A stretch of 64,000 nt of DNA from Actinokineospora baliensis (GCF_016907695.1 NZ_JAFBCK010000001.1:1984001-2048000), one strand, 5' to 3'. Positions 18,721 to 27,144 are shown, numbered from the stretch's first letter. Translations and numbers: made by a program. The notes: generated by a model from the letters alone, not told the origin.

Positions 18721-20298
18721 GTGACCACGACGGCGACGACCACGGCTGGGCAGTCCACGGGTGGGCAGGCGGCCACCGCGCTCAACAACGACATCAAGGG
18801 CGCGAAGGCGGCCATCGAGCGCGGTGACTGGCTCGACGCGGGCCTGCAGATCACCAACGTCGCGATGGACGTCATCAACATCGCGGGCGACCCGCTCGGC
18901 GCCTGCGCCAGCGCCGGGTTCGGCTGGATCATCAACCACATCAAGTTCCTCAAGGAGCCCTTCGACAAGCTCCTCGGCGACGCGAACTCGATCATCAACA
19001 GCGCCCAGGGCTGGGTCAAGGCAGGCGACCAGCTGATCCAGTCGGCGCAGAAGTACCGCGACGCGGTGCGCACCCAGACCTGCAACTGGCACGGCAAGGC
19101 GGGCGACTCCTACCGCCGCGCCGCCGCCACCCAGGCCGAGGGCCTCGACGCGCTCGCCGAGGTCAGCAAGGGTGTCGGCCAGGCCATCAACGGCGCAGGC
19201 AAGCTGCTGGCCGAGGTGCGCAAGACCGTGCTGGAGTTCATCAACCAGTGCGTGCAGAAGGTCATCCAGATCATCATCGAGGCGCTGGCCAAGGCGTGGC
19301 TGAGCTTCGGCGCCAGCATCGCCGAGGGCATCGCCCGCTCGGTGGTGCAGGCGGTGCAGACCGCGCAGAAGATCCTCGGCAAGATCCAGAAGTTCGTCTC
19401 GTCGCTGCAGAAGATCATGCAGACGGTGCAGAAGATCGTGCAGCTCGCCAAGGCCGTCAAGCAGCTGCTGGCGACCATCGGCGGCAAGGCGAACACCTCG
19501 CCGAGCGCGACCACCACCCAGGCGCCGACGGTCAACACCGGCACCCTGGACACCGCGTCGGGGGCGCACTACACCAACCCCAACGGCACGACGAACACCG
19601 CGAACTACGGCCAGGGCCAGGTCCCCGGGTACGGCGGCTACCAGCCGTTGCCCGGTTCGACCACCAACACCGCCAACTACGGCCAAGGGCAGGTCCCCGG
19701 CTACGGCGGCTACCAGCCACTGCCCGGCAACGGCACCAACGCGGCCAACTACGGCCAGGGCTCCGTGCCGAACTACGGCGGCTACCAGCCGCTGCCCGGC
19801 GGCACCCAGGGCCAGCCCGGCACGTACACCCCCGGTGTCGTGCCCGGCCAGACCAGCGGGGTGAAGCCGCCGACCGGCACGCCGAACTGGGGCCCCAGCG
19901 GCCCGCCCCCCACCACCGGCTCCCCGGCGTCCCTGGTGGACCGCGCCCGCTGGATCGGCGCCGCCGTCGAGGTCCTGATCAACCACGGCGTGGACCCCGC
20001 CAAGATCAACCCCGAGCAGATCGCCCAGATCGTCGACCGAACCTCCGGCGGCAACCCGCACGCGGTCAACCTGCAGGACCCCAACGCGGCCAACGGATTC
20101 CCGCCCAAGGGCATCTGCCAGCTGCCCGACCCGGTGTTCGACCAGCACAAGCTGCCCGGCTACGACGACATCTGGCAGCCGGTGGACAACATGCTGGCCG
20201 GGATCAGGTACTTCCTGTCGGAGTGGGGATCGCTGCTCACCGCCCTGCAGGGCCTCACCGGCCAGCCCGGCACCCCGGTGGTCATCACGCCGCAGTAG
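18721..20298 (+). CDS. Large WXG/PPE-like T7SS effector with degenerate transglycosylase domain
   Basis: Protein of 525 aa from a GTG that follows the previous stop without a gap. Residues 1-250 are helical, with NWHGKAGDSYR acting as a WXG-like turn. Residues about 290-361 are three 24-aa repeats of the type NTANYGQGQVPGYGGYQPLPG. After a Pro-rich linker, residues about 400-510 match a lytic-transglycosylase (SLT) fold: GGNPHAVNLQDPNAANG, KGICQL, LPGYDDIWQPVDNMLAGIRY. The catalytic Glu that normally precedes SGG is Thr (T441), so cell-wall cleavage is doubtful; it may bind glycan instead. Probably exported with the EspC-like partner. Confidence 0.72.
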   Translation: MTTTATTTAGQSTGGQAATALNNDIKGAKAAIERGDWLDAGLQITNVAMDVINIAGDPLGACASAGFGWIINHIKFLKEPFDKLLGDANSIINSAQGWVKAGDQLIQSAQKYRDAVRTQTCNWHGKAGDSYRRAAATQAEGLDALAEVSKGVGQAINGAGKLLAEVRKTVLEFINQCVQKVIQIIIEALAKAWLSFGASIAEGIARSVVQAVQTAQKILGKIQKFVSSLQKIMQTVQKIVQLAKAVKQLLATIGGKANTSPSATTTQAPTVNTGTLDTASGAHYTNPNGTTNTANYGQGQVPGYGGYQPLPGSTTNTANYGQGQVPGYGGYQPLPGNGTNAANYGQGSVPNYGGYQPLPGGTQGQPGTYTPGVVPGQTSGVKPPTGTPNWGPSGPPPTTGSPASLVDRARWIGAAVEVLINHGVDPAKINPEQIAQIVDRTSGGNPHAVNLQDPNAANGFPPKGICQLPDPVFDQHKLPGYDDIWQPVDNMLAGIRYFLSEWGSLLTALQGLTGQPGTPVVITPQ

Positions 20299-21070
20299 GC
20301 CCAGCCCCAGTGGCTCGGCCGCTGTGGCTTGGCCGCTGTGGCTCGGCCGCTGTGCCCAACTGCAGTAAGGCCCACCGCGGTAGCTCGACCGCGGTGGGCC
20401 CGGCCGCTGTGGCTCAACCGCTGTGGCTTGGCCGCGTTGGGCCCAGCCGCTGTGGCTCGGCTGCAGTGAGGCCAACTGCAGTAGCCCGGCTGCGGTGGGC
20501 CCGGCTGCGGTGGCTCAGCCGCGGTGGCTCGGCCGCGGCGGGCCCAGCCGCGGTGGCTCGGCCGCAGTAAGGCCCACCGCGGTGGCTCAACCGCAGTGGG
20601 CTCGGCTGCTGTGGCCCAAGCGCGGTGGCTCGGTCGCGTTGGGCTCAGCCGCTGTGGCTCGGCCGCAGTAAGGCCAACCGCTGTGGCTCAACCGCGATGG
20701 CTCGGCCACGGTGGGCTCGGCTGCTGTGGCCCAACCGCAGTAAGGCCCACCGCGGTAGCTCGACTGCGGTGGGCCTAGCTGCTGTTGCTCGGCCGCAGTA
20801 AGGCCAACCGCGTAGCCCAACCACGGTGGGCTCGGCCGTGGTGGGCTCGGCCCGGTGGGCCCAACCGCGGTGGGCTCGACCCGGTTGGCTCGACCCGGTT
20901 GGCTCGACCGCAGTGGCTTAACCGCAGTGGCTCGGCGTGGTGGGCTTGGCTGCGTTGGCTCGGCCCTGGTGGGCTTGGCCTCTGTGGCTCAACCGCGTTG
21001 GCATGGCCGCGTTGGGCTCGGCTGCTGTGGCTCAACCGCAGTAGCCCAACCGCGGTGGGCCCAACCGCAC
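20299..21070. repeat. Degenerate 15-bp minisatellite
   Basis: About 770 bp of imperfect tandem units close to GGCTCGGCCGCGGTG, with variation at a few fixed positions (GCTGTGG, GCAGTGG, GCGTTGG). A variant containing GCAGTAAGG occurs at 20362, 20574, 20665, 20737 and 20795 and puts stops in frame. All frames read as 5-residue repeats, so apparent coding is an artefact of periodicity. It lies between the T7SS effector gene and inverted-repeat copy 2. Confidence 0.85.
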
Positions 21071-21073
21071 CAA

Positions 21074-21220
21074 TGCTCGATGGGGTGGACTTCCTTTGCG
21101 TGGGGTGGCGCCGTCCGTAAGCTCCTGCGCGAGGGAGGGCCGTCTTTTCAGGCCCCGCCTTTGTGCTCTTCCGAGGACGGCGCAGGGGCCCCGCGCAAAG
21201 GAAGTCCACCGCATCGAGCA
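21074..21220. repeat. 147-bp imperfect inverted-repeat element, copy 2
   Basis: Arms run from TGCTCGATGGGGTGGACTT (21074 on) to its near-complement ending at 21220, then CCTTTGCG with CGCAAAGG, then GCGCCGTCC with GGACGGCGC, enclosing an interior with GGGCCGTC and TTTTCAGGCCC. The plan is the same as at 12885-13033, but arm bases differ on both sides so that pairing is kept. Confidence 0.7.
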
Positions 21221-21238
21221 CCCACACCGGTTGCGCGT

Positions 21239-22777
21239 TCAGCGGGCAACAAGCCCGAGCAGCGCGCGGGCAACCAGAGACTCAACCGCAGGCCGGGCAG
21301 CAGCGGCATCGCGGTCCACCAGACCGATCCGCGTGCGTCGGTGCAGCACGTCCTCGACGTCCAGCGCCCCTTCGTGCCGCACCGCCCAAATGACCTCCGC
21401 CGCCGTAACCCCAGCGGCGACTTCCCGGCCCAGGTCCGGATCCAGCAGCCCCATCGCCGCGACCGTCGGCGCCTCCGTCCCATAACGCGCGACCAGCCGA
21501 CGCGGCGCATCCAAAGTGGACAGACGAGAGCGCGGCGCCGCGCCGACCAGTGGCAGCGCCTTGGTGCGGGACGGCCCTGCGGGCAGGCCCGCCAGATCAA
21601 CGGCGGCGTCGACGGCGTCGGCGGCCATTCGGCGGTAGGTGGTGAGCTTGCCGCCCACCACCGTGACCACCTTGTCCTCGGTCAGCACGGCGTGGTGGCG
21701 CGACAGGTCGGCGCTGCGCCCCGAGGCCCCCGGTAGATCCACCAGCGGCCGCAGCCCCGCGAAAGATCCCAGGACGTCGGCGCGGGTCAGTCGGGTCTCC
21801 AGCACCGAGGAGGCGACATCGAGCAGGAAGTCCACGTCTGCTTCGGGAACGGTGGGCACTTCGGGGATCTCGTCGACCGGCTCGTCTGTGAGTCCGATGT
21901 AGACACGGCCGTCGTCCTGCGGGAGGACGAGGGCGAAGCGGCCGAAGGAGCCGGGGATCGGCACGGTCAACGACGTCGTGCCGCAGCCGACCGCGCCCGC
22001 GTCGAGCACCAAGTGCGACCCGCGAGAAGGGCGCAGCCGCACCGACGGGACGAGGGTGCCCGCCCACACGCCGGTGGCGTTGACCACCACGCGGGACCGG
22101 ATCCGCGCCGCCATCCCGGTGCGCCCGTCGACCACCTCGACGGCGTCCGGTGCCACCGCGCTCACCCTGGCCCTGGTGACGATCCGCGCGCCGAGCCCGG
22201 CCGCGGTGCGGGCCAGGGCGACGACAAGGCGGGCGTCGTCGACGAGTTGGCCGTCGAAGGACAGCAGGCCGCCGCGCAGCCCGGCGGCGCGCAGACCGGG
22301 GGCGAGGGCGCGCGATTCGGCGGCGGAGATCCGGCGCGGGCCGGGGAGCAGGTCGGTCGGGGTGCGCGCGGCGCGGCGCAGGCCGTCCCCGGCGACCAGG
22401 CCCGCGAAGGTCAGCGCGGCGTCGCGGGCGGAGACCGGCGGGTGCAGCGGGACGAGTTGGGGGAGCGTGCGGGTGAGGTGCGGGGCGGTGGTCGTCATCA
22501 GCACACCGCGTTCGACGGCACTCTCGGCCGCCAGGCCGACATCGCCCTTGGCCAGGTAGCGCAGGCCGCCGTGGACCAGTTTGCTCGACCAGCGCGAGGT
22601 GCCTGCCGCCAGGTCGTTGGCCTCCAGCAGCGCCACGGTCAAGCCGCGGGAGGCGGCGTCGAGGGCGACCCCCGCGCCGGTGACCCCGCCGCCGATGACC
22701 AGGACGTCGACCACCTCGCCCGAGGTGAGCGCGGCCAGGTCCGCCGATCGGCGTTCGGCGTTGAGGGAGGTGCTCAT
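21239..22777 (-). CDS. glpD: Glycerol-3-phosphate dehydrogenase (FAD, aerobic)
   Basis: Membrane-associated flavoenzyme of 512 aa that oxidises glycerol-3-phosphate to DHAP and feeds electrons to quinone. The FAD dinucleotide fold VDVLVIGGGVTGAGVALDAA is at about 23-42. GTSRWSSKLVHGGLRYL is a GlpD hallmark, and VNATGVWAG and VVGGKLTTYRRMA complete the FAD domain. The C-terminal domain (VIWAVRHEGALDVEDVLHRRTR) is present. The start ATG at 22777 overlaps the TetR stop as ATGA, so it is co-translated with the regulator. Confidence 0.92.
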   Translation of the reverse strand: MSTSLNAERRSADLAALTSGEVVDVLVIGGGVTGAGVALDAASRGLTVALLEANDLAAGTSRWSSKLVHGGLRYLAKGDVGLAAESAVERGVLMTTTAPHLTRTLPQLVPLHPPVSARDAALTFAGLVAGDGLRRAARTPTDLLPGPRRISAAESRALAPGLRAAGLRGGLLSFDGQLVDDARLVVALARTAAGLGARIVTRARVSAVAPDAVEVVDGRTGMAARIRSRVVVNATGVWAGTLVPSVRLRPSRGSHLVLDAGAVGCGTTSLTVPIPGSFGRFALVLPQDDGRVYIGLTDEPVDEIPEVPTVPEADVDFLLDVASSVLETRLTRADVLGSFAGLRPLVDLPGASGRSADLSRHHAVLTEDKVVTVVGGKLTTYRRMAADAVDAAVDLAGLPAGPSRTKALPLVGAAPRSRLSTLDAPRRLVARYGTEAPTVAAMGLLDPDLGREVAAGVTAAEVIWAVRHEGALDVEDVLHRRTRIGLVDRDAAAARPAVESLVARALLGLVAR

Positions 22778-23361
22778 GTCGGCTCCGGTCTCAGGCTGGC
22801 GTCGAGCAGGTGGGTCAACTCGCCGAGGAGGTCGGCTGGGGCGACGTCGGTCGTGGCGGGGCCGTGCGAGAGCACGAACGACTGGACCACGAGTAAGAGG
22901 GCTCTGGCCTGGGTGTTCGCGTCGCCCGCGCGCACCGAGCCGTCTTCGTGGCCCGCCAGCAGTTGGGCGAGCAGGAACTGCTCGGCGATGTGCTGGGTGC
23001 TGCCGAGCCTGCGCACCACGTAGGGCAGGACCAGTTCGCCGTCGCGGTCGAGGATCGTGCGCATGAGCGGGTCGGCCACGATCGCCCGCACGCCCGCGAC
23101 CGCACCCGCGACCAGCCGGGCCCTGGCGTGCTCGCCGTCGGCCGTGCGGTTCGTGCGGGCGAGCAGCGCGCCGAACTCCCTGGTCATCAGGGCCGCGAGC
23201 AGGCTGCGGACGTCCGGGAAGCGCCGGTAGAGCGTCATCCGGCTCACGCCAGCGCCGCGGGCGACGTCGGTCAGCGTCGTGCGCCGCACCCCCTGGGCCA
23301 GCACGCAGTCGCGGGCGGCGTCCAGAAGGACGTCGTCGTCCACCCGACTGGGCGAAGCCAT
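22774..23361 (-). CDS. TetR-family repressor of the glpD/alkyl-DHAP locus
   Basis: Repressor of 195 aa. The HTH is in residues 8-55 (LLDAARDCVLAQGVRRTT to GVSRMTLYRRFPDVRSLL). The ligand domain includes PYVVRRLGSTQHIAEQFLLAQ. Start ATG at 23361 (MASPSRVDDD); an upstream ATG at 23379 would lie across the palindrome, so the shorter form is preferred. It is first gene of the operon with glpD and divergent from the FAD-oxidase gene. Confidence 0.82.
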   Translation of the reverse strand: MASPSRVDDDVLLDAARDCVLAQGVRRTTLTDVARGAGVSRMTLYRRFPDVRSLLAALMTREFGALLARTNRTADGEHARARLVAGAVAGVRAIVADPLMRTILDRDGELVLPYVVRRLGSTQHIAEQFLLAQLLAGHEDGSVRAGDANTQARALLLVVQSFVLSHGPATTDVAPADLLGELTHLLDASLRPEPT

Positions 23362-23362
23362 G

Positions 23363-23378
23363 TGACGTTTCAACGTCA
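23363..23378. promoter_or_regulatory. Palindromic operator between tetR and the FAD oxidase
   Basis: TGACGTT-TC-AACGTCA, perfect 7-bp arms around 2 nt, immediately upstream of the tetR start and about 18 bp upstream of the divergent gene. It is a classic size and position for a TetR dimer site controlling both transcripts. Confidence 0.65.
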
Positions 23379-23395
23379 TGTGTCACACTCTATTC

Positions 23396-25030
23396 GTGAA
23401 CGTGCCTGTGGACCACCTCGACCACCGGGTCCGCGGCGGCTGGACCACCTCGGGTGCCGCCGACGCCGACCTGCCCGCGCACGCGCGCCGGTGGCTGGGC
23501 GCGAGAACCGGGCTGACCCCCACGGACACGCCCGTCGCGCCCGACTCCGGGCTCGCGGTGCCCGACTCGGTGCTGCCCGCGCCGGTGCGGGCCGTCTTGG
23601 CCGACATTGTCGGGGCAGAGCACGTGCTGGTCGAGCGGGATGAGCGGCTCGGCAGGTCGGGTGGACTGTCCTATGTGGATCTCCTGGCGCGCAGGGGGGC
23701 CGGTGAGCTGCCGGTACCCGACGCCGTGGTGCTCCCCGGGAATCCCGAACAGGTGCGCGAGGTCGTCGCGGCGTGCGCGTCACACGGGGTCGGGATCGTC
23801 CCGTTCGGCGGCGGGACCTCGGTCGTGGGCGGGGTCGCGGCGCTGCGCGGGGACAAGGCGGCGGTTGTCGTGCTGGACCTGTCGCGGCTGGACAAGCTCG
23901 TGTCGGTCGACCCGGTTTCGCGGCTCGCGGTCTTCCAGGCTGGCGTGGTCGCCCCCGAAGCGGAGCGGATGCTCGCGGCGCACGGCTTCACCCTCGGGCA
24001 CTTCCCGCAGTCCTACGAGCGGGCGACCCTCGGCGGGTTCGCCGCGACGCGGTCTTCGGGTCAGGCCTCCGCCGGGTACGGCCGGTTCGAGGACATGGTC
24101 GAGGGCGTCCGCATCGCGACACCGCGCGGCGAGTGGCGGTTGGGCGTTTCGCCCGCCTCCGCCGCGGGCCCCGACCTGCGGCAGTTGGCGATGGGCAGCG
24201 AGGGCCTGTTCGGGGTGATCACCGAGGTCACCGTGCGCGTCCGGCCTGCGCCCGCGTGGGAGCGGTACGAGGGGTTCGTCGTCGACGGGTTCGCGGCGGG
24301 TGCGGAGATCGTGCGGGCGTTGGCCCAGGCCGGTGTGCTCGGGACGGTCACCAGGCTGTCCGACCCGCAGGAGACCGAGGTGGCGCTCACGCTCTCGGGC
24401 GGGTGGAAGACGGCGGGGGTGAAGGGCTACCTGCGGGTGCGGGGGATCTCGGAGCCCAGCCTGCTGGTGATCGGTTGGGAAGGGCAGACCAAGGACGAGC
24501 TGAACGCCCGTCGTCGTGCCACGTTGCGGCTGGTCACCGGGGCTGTGCGCCTGGGTACCCGGGCAGGGGAGGCGTGGCTGCACGGCCGGTTCGCGGGTCC
24601 TCGGCAGCGGGACGCGCTGATGGACATCGGCATGTGCGTGGAGACCCTGGAGACCGCGACCTACTGGTCCAAGCTCGGCGAGCTCCGCGAGGCGGTTCGC
24701 GATGCGCTGCTGGGATCCCTGGCCACGGCCGGGCGGCGGCCTGTGGTGGCCTGCCACATCTCGCACTCCTACGAGACCGGCGCATCCCTGTACTTCACGA
24801 CTCTTGTTCCCCGAGACCGCGACGACCCGGTGGGCCAATGGCGCCGCGCGAAGCAGGCCGCCAGTGAGGCGATCGTCGGCCTAGGGACCATCACGCACCA
24901 CCACGCCGTCGGGGTCGACCACGCGCCTTATCTAGCCGAGGAGATCGGCACCCTGGGGGTGGGCGTCTTGCGCGCGATCAAGGCTGAGTTGGATCCGTCG
25001 GGTGTGCTGAACCCTGGGAAGCTGGTTTAG
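23396..25030 (+). CDS. FAD-binding oxidase, alkyl-dihydroxyacetonephosphate synthase-like
   Basis: Flavoprotein of about 544 aa of the vanillyl-alcohol-oxidase fold. The FAD-binding domain has VVLPGNPEQVREVVAAC, VPFGGGTSVVGGV and FPQSYERATLGGFAATRSSG. The C-terminal HHH of GTITHHHAVGVDHAP and LDPSGVLNPGKL match alkyl-DHAP synthases, which swap a fatty acid for a fatty alcohol on acyl-DHAP. Start GTG at 23396 is chosen because the operator ends just before; ATG at 23378 is possible. Divergence from glpD, which makes DHAP, supports a role in glycerolipid or ether-lipid metabolism, but a plain oxidase is not excluded. Confidence 0.78.
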   Translation: MNVPVDHLDHRVRGGWTTSGAADADLPAHARRWLGARTGLTPTDTPVAPDSGLAVPDSVLPAPVRAVLADIVGAEHVLVERDERLGRSGGLSYVDLLARRGAGELPVPDAVVLPGNPEQVREVVAACASHGVGIVPFGGGTSVVGGVAALRGDKAAVVVLDLSRLDKLVSVDPVSRLAVFQAGVVAPEAERMLAAHGFTLGHFPQSYERATLGGFAATRSSGQASAGYGRFEDMVEGVRIATPRGEWRLGVSPASAAGPDLRQLAMGSEGLFGVITEVTVRVRPAPAWERYEGFVVDGFAAGAEIVRALAQAGVLGTVTRLSDPQETEVALTLSGGWKTAGVKGYLRVRGISEPSLLVIGWEGQTKDELNARRRATLRLVTGAVRLGTRAGEAWLHGRFAGPRQRDALMDIGMCVETLETATYWSKLGELREAVRDALLGSLATAGRRPVVACHISHSYETGASLYFTTLVPRDRDDPVGQWRRAKQAASEAIVGLGTITHHHAVGVDHAPYLAEEIGTLGVGVLRAIKAELDPSGVLNPGKLV

Positions 25031-25367
25031 TCCGCCGCACGACGCCTAACGCGAGACCGGCGATCATCCCGCCAAAGAAGAGGAACACGGCGTAGTCACC
25101 CCGGTTGCCGATCGCCCGGTCGCACATGTCGATGTACTGCACCAACTCCTGGCGCTCGGGCTTGCCCAGGGCCTCGTTCAAGGCGGGGCTCTCCACCCCG
25201 CCGAAGGTGTTTCCGCAGCTCACAGAACTGTTGTTGGCCGGGTGGGCGACGCTGACCGGCACGATCGCCAGCACCAGCCCGGTGATGAGCGCGATGACGG
25301 CCAACACGGCGGCGAAGCCGCGAGGGGTCAGCGTGATCTGGGCCAACGGGTCGGGCTGCGCGCTCAT
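24978..25367 (-). CDS. Small membrane protein, two TM segments
   Basis: Unrecognised 129-aa protein. TM1 is at about 19-39 (AAVLAVIALITGLVLAIVPVS) and TM2 at about 93-112 (VFLFFGGMIAGLALGVVRR). The roughly 50-residue loop between them has two Cys (SVSCGNTFGG and YIDMCDRAIG), probably a disulphide outside the membrane. It overlaps the 3' end of the convergent FAD-oxidase gene by 53 bp, which is unusual but both frames look real. Confidence 0.65.
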   Translation of the reverse strand: MSAQPDPLAQITLTPRGFAAVLAVIALITGLVLAIVPVSVAHPANNSSVSCGNTFGGVESPALNEALGKPERQELVQYIDMCDRAIGNRGDYAVFLFFGGMIAGLALGVVRRTKPASQGSAHPTDPTQP

Positions 25368-25440
25368 GCAGTGGAGCTTCGCTGATCGAAGCGCGTCCGG
25401 CTAGACCCGATCGGCGAGACCGGGGAGTTTGTCCGTGATG

Positions 25441-25788
25441 TCAGGCTGAGCGCCACGGACCGGTCAGCACCGGCATGCCGTCGACCGGCGAGATCCACAC
25501 GTAGGTCCACGCGTGCGTGCCGTCCGCCAGAACGACCCGCACTCGCGCGTAGTGCTCGCCCTCGTACTCGTCGACCTCGGCGAGGTCGGCGTCTTCCCGG
25601 AGCGGCACGACGCTTCCCAGAACGCCGGGGCCATCGCCCAGCGTCAAAGCCGGGTAGCCAAAGCCGGTGTCGTAGAGGGAGCCCGCGAGCATGGCATCCC
25701 TTGTGGGACCGTCGCACAAGGGCGCTAAGAGGTGCCAGTGGGAGTCCCCAGGGCGGAGCGTGCCGTAGACGAACAGCAACGGGTTCAC
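25441..25788 (-). CDS. Gamma-glutamylcyclotransferase-like (AIG2/GGCT) protein
   Basis: Small cytoplasmic protein of 115 aa with the GGCT fold. The substrate loop LFVYGTLRPGDSHW at the N-terminus and the acidic ADLAEVDEYEGEHYARV region (candidate catalytic Glu) are both present. Family members release 5-oxoproline from gamma-glutamyl amines or peptides. It starts at the GTG at 25788, overlapping the HxlR stop by 4 bp (GTGA), so it is the second gene of that operon. Confidence 0.78.
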   Translation of the reverse strand: MNPLLFVYGTLRPGDSHWHLLAPLCDGPTRDAMLAGSLYDTGFGYPALTLGDGPGVLGSVVPLREDADLAEVDEYEGEHYARVRVVLADGTHAWTYVWISPVDGMPVLTGPWRSA

Positions 25789-26171
25789 CGGCCGGCCTTG
25801 CGGTCGTCGTAGTCGGCTTGCGCGGCGAGGATGGCTTCCGTGCTGGACTCGATGAGCCGGTAGAGGCCCCGGACCTGTTCGGCCATGGGGACGCCGAGGT
25901 CGGTGAGGGAGTAGTCGACGTGCGGTGGGATGACCGGGCGCACCTCGCGGTGCACCAGCCCGTCCCGCTCCAGCGCCTGCAGCGTCTGGGCCAGCATCTT
26001 CTCGCTCACGCCGCCGACGGCCCGGCGGAGCTCGCTGAACCGGTGCGTCCCGCTGAGCAGGACCCCGAGCACCAGCACACCCCAGCGGCTCGCGATGTGC
26101 TCCATGACCGCGCGCCCGGGGCAGTTGCGGTCGAACACGTCGAAGGATGTGTCCTGCACCATCTCGCTCAT
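25785..26171 (-). CDS. HxlR-family transcriptional regulator (YtfH-like)
   Basis: Winged-helix regulator of 128 aa. Near the N-terminus is DVFDRNCPGRAVMEHIASRW, with the single Cys that senses redox or electrophile stress in several HxlR proteins, followed by the wing HRFSELRRAVGGVSEKMLAQTL and VDYSLTDLG. It is divergent from the QorB-like gene, the same arrangement as ytfH/ytfG (qorB) in other bacteria, which supports a stress-responsive role. Start ATG at 26171. Confidence 0.85.
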   Translation of the reverse strand: MSEMVQDTSFDVFDRNCPGRAVMEHIASRWGVLVLGVLLSGTHRFSELRRAVGGVSEKMLAQTLQALERDGLVHREVRPVIPPHVDYSLTDLGVPMAEQVRGLYRLIESSTEAILAAQADYDDRKAGR

Positions 26172-26206
26172 CCGGCACACGCTCCTCAACAGGACTCTTT
26201 CGTCCA

Positions 26207-26251
26207 CGTAAGTATAGGACTTCAAGGTAGGTACTTACGAGAAGTTAGTAC
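26207..26251. promoter_or_regulatory. HxlR operator region with inverted repeats
   Basis: CGTAAGTA (26207-26214) and TACTTACG (26232-26239) form a perfect 8-bp inverted repeat. GTACTTAC (26231-26238) and GTTAGTAC (26244-26251) form a second near-perfect pair. The region is locally AT-rich and lies between the divergent HxlR and QorB-like genes. Confidence 0.6.
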
Positions 26252-26295
26252 AGTCCCTACGGTGAGTTTCACCATCGCTTGAGGGAGAAACCACC

Positions 26296-27144
26296 ATGAC
26301 CTACCTGGTGACCGGGGCAACCGGACAGCTCGGCGGCCTCGCCGTGCGCCACCTGCTCGACCGCGTTCCCGCCGCCGACGTCGCCGTCTCCGTCCGCGAC
26401 GTGAGCAAGGCCGCCGACCTCGCCGACCGCGGCGTCGACGTCCGCCAAGGCGACTTCTCCGAGCCCGACACGCTGCGCTTCGCGGGCGTCGACACCCTGC
26501 TGCTGGTCTCCACCAACGGCCCGGACGAGATCCGGGTCGGCCAGCAGAACGCGGCCGTGGACGCCGCGGTCCGCGCCGGGGTCAGCCGGATCGTCTACAC
26601 CAGCGTCAGCGACGCGACGGGCTCGCCGCTGGGCCTGGCCAAGGTGCACGCCGCGACCGAGGAGCACATCAAGGCCAGCGGCGTGCCGTACACCTTCCTG
26701 CGCAACGCCATGTACCACGAGAACTACCTCGGTGGTCTGCCGCAGTCGCTCGAGAGCGGCACGCACGTCACGGCCACCGGCACCGGCCGGGTCGCGTCGG
26801 TCAGCCGTGACGACCTGGCGCTCGCCGCCGCGATTGTGGTCACCGGCGAGGGCCACGAGGGCGCGGTCTACGAGTTGACCGGGCCGCGGGCCTGGAGCTT
26901 CGACGAGCTCGCCGCGATCGCCTCGGACGTCACGGGCAAGCCGCTGGCGCACGTGAGCGTCTCGGGTGAGGACTACCTGGCCAACCTGCTCAAGGCGGGT
27001 CTGCCGCCGTTCCTGGCCGAGCTGTTCACCGACATCCAGGTCAACATCGGCCGTGGCGCGCTCAGCGAGGTCCGCCCGGACCTCGGCAAGCTGATCGGCC
27101 GCGAGCCCAAGACCATCGAGGAAGCTGTTCGCGCTGCCCTATAG
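26296..27144 (+). CDS. qorB: NAD(P)-binding SDR/NmrA-like quinone reductase
   Basis: Atypical short-chain dehydrogenase of 282 aa. The Rossmann motif VTGATGQLGGLAVRHLLD is at 5-22, followed by VDTLLLVSTNG and IVYTSVSDATGSPLG; YTFLRNAMYHENYL matches the NADPH:quinone reductase QorB group. The partner arrangement with HxlR supports the call. It would reduce quinones or other electrophiles in the cytoplasm. The Shine-Dalgarno GAGGGAGAAA precedes the ATG. Confidence 0.82.
   Translation: MTYLVTGATGQLGGLAVRHLLDRVPAADVAVSVRDVSKAADLADRGVDVRQGDFSEPDTLRFAGVDTLLLVSTNGPDEIRVGQQNAAVDAAVRAGVSRIVYTSVSDATGSPLGLAKVHAATEEHIKASGVPYTFLRNAMYHENYLGGLPQSLESGTHVTATGTGRVASVSRDDLALAAAIVVTGEGHEGAVYELTGPRAWSFDELAAIASDVTGKPLAHVSVSGEDYLANLLKAGLPPFLAELFTDIQVNIGRGALSEVRPDLGKLIGREPKTIEEAVRAAL

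Noticed and set aside
19248-20570. Open frame running from the effector gene into the minisatellite
   Set aside because: Out of frame with the effector; the tail is a simple 5-residue repeat created by the 15-bp DNA unit.
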